A DNA stretch of 37,911 nt from an uncultured Lachnospiraceae bacterium. GTDB lineage: Bacteria; Bacillota; Clostridia; Lachnospirales; Lachnospiraceae. Made by a program: the position numbers and the translations under genes. Position 1 is the stretch's first letter. The number at the start of each line of letters is the position of its first letter. The stretch spans positions 1 to 37,911 of the forward strand of contig USDK01000029.1 of the NCBI GenBank assembly GCA_900553355.1. Direction: 5' to 3'. This document shows, piece by piece, positions 33,140 through 37,911 of the stretch. A model generated the notes under the pieces. The model saw nothing but the letters and a program-made list of their open reading frames with translations, ran no database searches and was not told the DNA's origin.

Positions 33140-34372
33140 ATGGAGCGGAAACGTCCGGAATTACTGATCCCTGCCAGCAGTCTGGAGGTCTTAAAGACCG
33201 CAGTGGTCTTTGGAGCAGACGCGGTGTATATTGGCGGGGAGGCTTTTGGCCTGCGGGCGAAGGCGAAGAATTTTTCAATGGAGGATATGAAAGAAGGGAT
33301 TGCCTTCGCACATGAGCATGGCGCGAAGGTGCATGTGACGGTAAATATCCTGGCTCACAATGATGACCTTCCAGGGGTAGAGGAGTACCTGCGAGAATTA
33401 AAAGAATTACAGCCGGATGCGTTGATCATTGCAGATCCCGCCATTTTTGAGATGGCAAAAGAGATCTGCCCCGAGATTGAGCGCCATATCAGTACCCAGG
33501 CTAATAATACGAATTACGGTACCTATCTTTTCTGGTGGAAGCAGGGGGCAAAAAGAGTGGTGTCTGCCAGGGAGTTGTCTTTAAAGGAGATCAAAGAAAT
33601 CCGGGAACGGATTCCGGAAGAGATGGAGATTGAAAGCTTTATCCATGGAGCCATGTGTATCTCTTATTCGGGCCGTTGCCTCTTAAGTAATTATTTTACC
33701 GGGAGAGATGCCAATCATGGGGCCTGCACCCATCCCTGCCGCTGGAAATATGCGGTGGTAGAAGAGACCAGGCCTGGAGAATACATGCCGGTTTATGAAA
33801 ATGAGAGAGGGACCTACATTTTCAATTCAAAGGATCTGTGTATGATCGAACATATTCCGGAGATGATTGATGCCGGGATCGACAGCTTTAAGATCGAAGG
33901 CCGGATGAAGACGGCCCTTTATGTAGCTACAGTGGCAAGAACCTACCGGAAAGCGATCGATGATTATCTGGAAGATCCCAGGAAATATGAGGCAAACATG
34001 CCCTGGTATCTGGAACAGATCAGAGGATGTACCTACCGTCAGTTTACAACAGGATTTTATTTTGGAAAACCGGATGAAGAGTCGCAGATTTATGATAATA
34101 ACACGTATGTCAAGGAGTATACGTATCTGGGGATCATCGGAGGAGAAAAAGACGGACTGTACCAGATTGAGCAGAGAAATAAGTTTTCTACAGGTGAGAC
34201 GATCGAGATCATGAAGCCTGGTGGAGAAAATGTTCTGGTGACGGTGCGCCGCATCCTGGATGAGGAAGGACAGGAGATGGAGAGCGCGCCCCATCCAAAA
34301 CAGGTTCTCTATGTGGAACTGGACGGCGGAAAAGCCGATCTGTATGACATTTTGAGACGTAAAGAAGAATAG
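33140..34372 (+). CDS. trhP: U32-family tRNA hydroxylation protein (TrhP/YrrO-like)
   Basis: About 410 residues of the U32 collagenase-like family. Members next to trmR (YrrN/YrrO) and E. coli YegQ (TrhP) are needed for prephenate-dependent formation of 5-hydroxyuridine at tRNA position 34, rather than proteolysis. The signature IESFIHGAMCISYSGRC is intact, with LLSNYFTGRDANHGACTHPC giving four cysteines for an Fe-S or metal site. A C-terminal barrel domain follows. The start is set by AGGAG ten bases upstream; an ATG nine bases earlier sits right on that site. Unlike B. subtilis there is one gene, not two. Confidence 0.88.
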   Translation: MERKRPELLIPASSLEVLKTAVVFGADAVYIGGEAFGLRAKAKNFSMEDMKEGIAFAHEHGAKVHVTVNILAHNDDLPGVEEYLRELKELQPDALIIADPAIFEMAKEICPEIERHISTQANNTNYGTYLFWWKQGAKRVVSARELSLKEIKEIRERIPEEMEIESFIHGAMCISYSGRCLLSNYFTGRDANHGACTHPCRWKYAVVEETRPGEYMPVYENERGTYIFNSKDLCMIEHIPEMIDAGIDSFKIEGRMKTALYVATVARTYRKAIDDYLEDPRKYEANMPWYLEQIRGCTYRQFTTGFYFGKPDEESQIYDNNTYVKEYTYLGIIGGEKDGLYQIEQRNKFSTGETIEIMKPGGENVLVTVRRILDEEGQEMESAPHPKQVLYVELDGGKADLYDILRRKEE

Positions 34373-34385
34373 AAGAAAGAAATGA

Positions 34386-34425
34386 AGTCCCGGGAGCAAG
34401 AAATCCCGGGACTTTTCCCTTTTTA
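34386..34425 (+). terminator. Terminator after trhP
   Basis: AGTCCCGGG and CCCGGGACT form a 9-bp perfect stem with a ten-base loop, followed by TTTTCCCTTTTT. It ends the plus-strand block and faces the end of the minus-strand EIIC-like gene. Confidence 0.9.
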
Positions 34426-34442
34426 AAGCAGATGAACAGTAA

Positions 34443-35474
34443 TCAGATTCCGACGGTAACGGTGGAAGCAGCCTCCACTGTTCTTTTTTTGTGGCTTTTG
34501 AAAACCAGACTTCCCACAAAACCGGCCAGGCTTCCACCGGCAATGGCAAAGGTAAGAGCCAGCACGACCTGAAGGGGTGAATTGAAGGCAAAAGGCGCCA
34601 GAAGTCCAGGAATAGGTGATGCAGTTCCCGGCGCATTATTGACGATGTGGAAGGCTGCGGCAGAGATTCCGGCAAGTCCTCCTCCAAAGAAGTTGGAGCA
34701 GTAGATCGGAATCGGGTTGGTGGTTACGATGTCTGCCTGGGTCAGAGGTTCCAGCATGACAGCGATCACGTTGCTCTTGTTCCCCAGCTTCAGCCTTGCA
34801 AAGATGATGCCGTTTGTAAAAGAGCCGCCGACACAGGCAATAGCGGCGATTCCCATGGGGAGACCAGACAGTCCCAGCATGGCTGTCAGTGCCATGGAGC
34901 TTAGTGGTGAAGTACAGATCATCTTCATGATACCTCCCAGCAGAAATCCCATGACGATCGGTGACTGTTCTGTGGCAGCCGTGATTGTACCGCCAATCCG
35001 GGTGAGTACCACTGTGACTACAGGATCCGATGCCATAGCGATGAGGTGGGAGAAAGGAGCGATCAGAAGCGCGCCCAGGATGATGTTTAATCCCTCCGGC
35101 AGTTTTTTCTCGATCAATGGAGAAATCATACCGACCAGGTAGCCGGCAATAAATCCAGGCAGGATTCCGTAAGAACCAACGGCCACGCCTGCAACGACAG
35201 AAAGAACAGGATTGGCGCCCATACTTAATGGAACCATGATCGCGGCTGCGACGCCGCCCAGACTTCCGGATGTCTCGCCGACCGTGCGGAAAAATTCAAT
35301 GCCGAACAGGTCTCCGGTGATGTATTTGTGGATCGCCTCTACCAGGAAGGTAGCAACCGCGGCATTTGCCATACCGGACATGGCAAGCTGTCCTTTTGGC
35401 ATCTTCAGGCTGAAGAGTGAAAAACCAGCCAGTGCCACTAAGAGTAAACCGATACCAGATAAGATTGTCATCAT
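34443..35474 (-). CDS. PTS EIIC_2-type membrane transporter, orphan
   Basis: A 343-residue, highly hydrophobic protein with about ten membrane segments rich in Gly, Ala and Ser. It has conserved-looking blocks PKGQLAMSGMANAAVATFLVE, EQSPIVMGFLLGGIMKM and GSFTNGIIFARLKLG, matching the orphan PTS_EIIC_2 family. No EIIA or EIIB gene or His phosphorylation domain is nearby, so sugar phosphorylation is doubtful and the substrate is unknown. GGAGGA lies seven bases before the first of two adjacent ATGs. Three 10-bp direct repeats lie upstream, and the GlnK/GlnL-like genes come before it on the same strand, suggesting it is their target. Confidence 0.78.
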   Translation of the reverse strand: MMTILSGIGLLLVALAGFSLFSLKMPKGQLAMSGMANAAVATFLVEAIHKYITGDLFGIEFFRTVGETSGSLGGVAAAIMVPLSMGANPVLSVVAGVAVGSYGILPGFIAGYLVGMISPLIEKKLPEGLNIILGALLIAPFSHLIAMASDPVVTVVLTRIGGTITAATEQSPIVMGFLLGGIMKMICTSPLSSMALTAMLGLSGLPMGIAAIACVGGSFTNGIIFARLKLGNKSNVIAVMLEPLTQADIVTTNPIPIYCSNFFGGGLAGISAAAFHIVNNAPGTASPIPGLLAPFAFNSPLQVVLALTFAIAGGSLAGFVGSLVFKSHKKRTVEAASTVTVGI

Positions 35475-35549
35475 TTTTGAGTCCTCCGTTTCTTGTTTGC
35501 TTTTTGAATATATTTGGTCATTTATTGATGAAATAAATATAAATGCCGG

Positions 35550-35579
35550 GTTTCAAAAAGTTTCAAATGGTGTCAAAAG
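35550..35579 (-). promoter_or_regulatory. Three 10-bp direct repeats, likely response-regulator operator
   Basis: On the plus strand GTTTCAAAAA, GTTTCAAATG and GTGTCAAAAG follow one another without gaps. Read on the coding strand they give TTTTGA-type hexamers every 10 bp. B. subtilis GlnL binds TTTTGT-N4-TTTTGT, which has the same period. The site lies about 76 bases upstream of the EIIC-like start. Direct repeats at one helical turn place dimers of a regulator on one DNA face. Confidence 0.68.
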
Positions 35580-35584
35580 AAACA

Positions 35585-35644
35585 ATAAAAAAAGAAGCAT
35601 CAGAATAATTTTGTAAAAAATGTACAAAATCATGCTGGTGCTTC
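35585..35644 (-). terminator. Terminator of the two-component operon
   Basis: On the minus strand an outer stem GAAGCACCAG with CTGATGCTTC (one mismatch), a small internal bulge, and an inner stem ATTTTGTA with TACAAAAT are followed by TTTTTTTATTG. It separates the regulator gene from the EIIC-like gene, which therefore needs its own promoter. Confidence 0.85.
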
Positions 35645-35659
35645 GTGAAATGAAAAGCC

Positions 35660-36547
35660 TTATTTGTGCACGCTGTATACGACCAGGGCATTCAGAAAGT
35701 TTTTGATCTTTACATTCCCGTGCCGGTCACTTTTCCCACGGATAAAATCCATTTCTCTGCGGACCTGTTCAAAGTTGTAAAGAGTATTGGAATATTCAGT
35801 AAAGATTTCGTTTCCGTAGTCCTCCAGACCCAGATGAGCCAGGTTGACAAGCCCGGCGGATGCTGCCCGGCGGATTCTCTGTTCCATAGATTTCGGAGTA
35901 TCGCTGAAATGGCTGCAGAGGTCATTGAGAGTCAGATCACTGATTTCTGCATGGTTCTGGATCATATATTCCACTACGGTTATGATGTCCCGGCTCCCGA
36001 TGTCTCCGGCGATCCCAAGCTTTTTAAGAATGGTCTGGAGAGTGGAAAGGGATTCGGAAAGGGAGGAAATCACCTGGTTTTCCCGGGACTGCTCTGTGAC
36101 AGGGCTGCCTGGATCCTCCGGAATCGTCCCCGGGATATCTTCGGTAAAAAGCTCCTGCATTTTCTGAAGTGTGCGTTTCATAGAGAGATTCTGGCGTACC
36201 TTCTGAATGACATTTTCCACTTCGATGCTGTTGATCGGCTTCTGAATAAAAAATTCGATTCCGGCTTCGTAAGCCGCAGAGATCATTTCTTTGGATGACA
36301 CCTGGGACAGCATGACGAAGGCAGTGTCCGGAAGCTTTGCCTTTGCCTGTTCTACGAAGGTAATCCCGTCCATTTCCGGCATCAGAAGATCTACAATGAT
36401 GATATCCGGAGCAAGGTCAAAAACATCTTCCAGTCCTTCATGTCCATTGCTGCCGGAACCGCACACAGTCCCCAGTTCCCGGTCGGTGATGATCTGTTTT
36501 AAGATCATCCGTACATGTTTGTCGTCGTCAAGCAGATAAAATTTCAT
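35660..36547 (-). CDS. GlnL/YcbB-like response regulator
   Basis: About 295 residues. The receiver domain has acidic cluster Asp7-Asp8-Asp9, phospho-acceptor Asp53 in IIIVDLLMPEMDG, Ser81 and Lys103 in FIQKPI. The C-terminal half (from about 160) resembles the YcbB DNA-binding domain, with DIITVVEYMIQNH, LTLNDLCSHFSD and MEQRIRRAASAGL. B. subtilis GlnL controls glutamine uptake and use genes. The ATG chosen has AAAGGA eight bases upstream; an earlier ATG overlaps the kinase stop as ATGA but has no spacing to a ribosome site. It is cotranscribed with the kinase. Confidence 0.85.
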   Translation of the reverse strand: MKFYLLDDDKHVRMILKQIITDRELGTVCGSGSNGHEGLEDVFDLAPDIIIVDLLMPEMDGITFVEQAKAKLPDTAFVMLSQVSSKEMISAAYEAGIEFFIQKPINSIEVENVIQKVRQNLSMKRTLQKMQELFTEDIPGTIPEDPGSPVTEQSRENQVISSLSESLSTLQTILKKLGIAGDIGSRDIITVVEYMIQNHAEISDLTLNDLCSHFSDTPKSMEQRIRRAASAGLVNLAHLGLEDYGNEIFTEYSNTLYNFEQVRREMDFIRGKSDRHGNVKIKNFLNALVVYSVHK

Positions 36548-36552
36548 TGGTA

Positions 36553-37818
36553 TCATCCTTTCTGTGTAAAAACCGTCTTTGGTATCGTGAGCGTAAATGT
36601 CGTATTTCCGGGGTGGGACGAAAGCAAGATTCTGCCCTGGAACTGATTCCTGATCAGATCCTGTACAAGATTCAGGCCAAGCCCACGGCTGACCTCCCCG
36701 GTCTCATAATTGATCTTTGTAGAAAATCCGGGCTGGAAGATTTCTTCCTGATTCTCGCTGGGAATCCCGGGCCCGTGATCCGTCACCTGGAATATACAGT
36801 CGTCTCCGGAAAATGTCTGGAGGACTTCGATGTGTACCTGCGGCCCTTTTTCCGCTTCCAGGGCATTGGTAAACAGGTTACGGAAAATGGACATCCATGC
36901 ATAATGCTGGGCCGTAAAAAGCTTATGAGGGCAGTGGATGTGGATGGAAACCTGTTTTCCCTGGTCCTTTCCAAGGCGGATAACGGCACTTTTCAGAAGC
37001 TGCAGGATCTCGTCCACATACATACCGTCGCTTCTAAGTTCCTGATCCAGTACTTCGGAAATGCCGCGCATGATCATAAGATATTCTTTTTTGATCTCGT
37101 GGATATCCTTTGCCACGGCAAGCGCTGACCGGGCAAGCTCTGGATGGTCGTCTGAAGATTTCAGAGTCTCGTACAGCTGATAGGAAGTGTTCATAGTACT
37201 TTCGATCAGAGAAGTATTTTTTTCCATCCATAAAACCTCTCCGTTCAGTCTGGAAATCAGAAGAAGCAGATCCTGATAGCGTTTTTCATGTTCCCGTCTC
37301 AGAAGAATCCGCCGGTATTGCCCGAACAGGAACAGCACGCATGCGACGATCAGTGTACGCAGCACGGCAACCAGGAAAATGCCCAGCTGTGCGGAGGCAT
37401 CGAGGGCATCCATTCCGGCGCGGAATAACAGCTCCAGAAGATTGGAAAAGTAGTCGATTCCGGCCAGGACAATGAGAAAAGGCCTGATACCAAGATCCAT
37501 TTTCTGGAAAAGCCCATAAAAAAGATACAGCAGGATACCGTAGCTGAGATAAAAAATAATTTCCGGAAATAAGCTTGCAGCGCCCTGGAAACTTCCGCGG
37601 CGGATCCAGGAAATAAAAAGTCTCATCAAAAAGACGCCTGCCGCGGAACATAGTGTGGTCGGCAGCAGAGGAAAACGGTCAGTGAGAAATAAAAATATCG
37701 GCAGCAGCGTGACTGCTACAGAGATTTCAAAGTCAGCAAAAAATAGATTGACACTCAGCTGGGCGGCCAGAATAATGAGCAGGCTGCAGAATGCAACCGT
37801 CTTATTTGTTTTATTCAT
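36553..37818 (-). CDS. GlnK/YcbA-like sensor histidine kinase
   Basis: A 421-residue kinase with five or six membrane segments over residues 8-167, a linker helix, and a dimerisation box with likely phospho-acceptor His240 in AKDIHEIKKEY. The ATPase domain has N-box FRNLFTNALEA, G1 DHGPGIP and G2 GLGLNLV. The short H-box (HEIKKEY) and lack of a large extracellular loop fit the YcbA type, which senses glutamine-related signals in B. subtilis, perhaps through a transporter. CGGGGT serves as ribosome site. The 3' end meets the response regulator gene almost directly. Confidence 0.86.
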   Translation of the reverse strand: MNKTNKTVAFCSLLIILAAQLSVNLFFADFEISVAVTLLPIFLFLTDRFPLLPTTLCSAAGVFLMRLFISWIRRGSFQGAASLFPEIIFYLSYGILLYLFYGLFQKMDLGIRPFLIVLAGIDYFSNLLELLFRAGMDALDASAQLGIFLVAVLRTLIVACVLFLFGQYRRILLRREHEKRYQDLLLLISRLNGEVLWMEKNTSLIESTMNTSYQLYETLKSSDDHPELARSALAVAKDIHEIKKEYLMIMRGISEVLDQELRSDGMYVDEILQLLKSAVIRLGKDQGKQVSIHIHCPHKLFTAQHYAWMSIFRNLFTNALEAEKGPQVHIEVLQTFSGDDCIFQVTDHGPGIPSENQEEIFQPGFSTKINYETGEVSRGLGLNLVQDLIRNQFQGRILLSSHPGNTTFTLTIPKTVFTQKG

Positions 37819-37911
37819 AAATAAACCCCGTCATATGAAATGTATATATTTGATTAAAATTATATATGTCTTTTTGACTATCTTTTTATATCTCCTTAAA
37901 TGTCCGCAAAG
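37819..37911. other. AT-rich upstream region of the kinase gene
   Basis: The 93 bases before the kinase start are AT-rich. A TATAAT is present on the minus strand within the reverse complement of ATTATATATG (37859-37868), but no convincing -35 box stands 17 bp from it. A regulated promoter is probable here. The window ends before it can be judged. Confidence 0.35.

Noticed and set aside
1..37911. CRISPR array, insertion sequence, prophage, tRNA or rRNA
   Set aside because: I saw no regularly spaced repeats, transposase or phage genes, CCA-ended cloverleaf or rRNA signature in either strand.

Overview
The window looks like chromosomal DNA of a Gram-positive gut Clostridia of the Lachnospiraceae type. 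The basis is moderate GC, strong AGGAGG-like ribosome sites, TTG starts, a BspA-like leucine-rich repeat protein, a PdaA-like deacetylase, and a housekeeping run ireB-ruvX-DUF1292-fur-RNase J-trmR-trhP that resembles the B. subtilis yrzL-yrrK-yrzB-yrrM-yrrN/O neighbourhood. The genus cannot be fixed by eye. I see no rRNA, tRNA, CRISPR array, insertion sequence or prophage.

Positions 121-15012 form a surface-polysaccharide locus. A MerR regulator fused to a methyltransferase comes first. It is followed by a promoter whose 19-bp spacer holds a perfect MerR-type dyad, then by the four dTDP-L-rhamnose genes (rfbA, rfbB, rfbD, rfbC). After a terminator come a GtrA-like membrane protein, two GT2 glycosyltransferase genes (one a tandem fusion), a polyprenyl-phosphate glycosylphosphotransferase, and two LytR-CpsA-Psr (LCP) ligases flanking a rhamnosyltransferase-like protein. 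Last is a secreted and membrane-anchored cohesin-like protein with a very acidic cytoplasmic tail. Together they can make dTDP-rhamnose, start a lipid-linked glycan, extend it, and attach it to the wall. No flippase, polymerase or ABC exporter is present.

Positions 15142-22349 hold glmS (GlcN-6-P supply for the wall), a convergent PdaA-like peptidoglycan deacetylase, and a four-gene operon: YdcF-like protein, LRR protein, VWA/metallopeptidase-like protein and MoxR AAA+ ATPase. The last three overlap or abut and are the best candidate for an uncharacterised system. A 49-codon membrane protein converges on the moxR end, and its terminator lies inside the moxR coding region.

Positions 22464-34372 are mostly housekeeping genes for metal handling, tRNA and rRNA modification and RNA turnover: an ArsC/Spx-like protein, mntP, prmA, rsmE, a cysteine desulfurase with thiI, a histidine-less HPr-like protein on the other strand, mtaB, ireB, ruvX, a DUF1292 protein, a Fur-family regulator, RNase J, trmR and a trhP-like U32 protein. 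A REP-like 15-bp palindrome sits just before trmR.

Positions 34443-37818, on the minus strand, hold a GlnK/GlnL-like two-component system followed by an orphan PTS EIIC_2-type membrane protein. The latter is preceded by three 10-bp direct repeats with the same period as the known GlnL operator. No gene-free stretch exceeds 300 bases.
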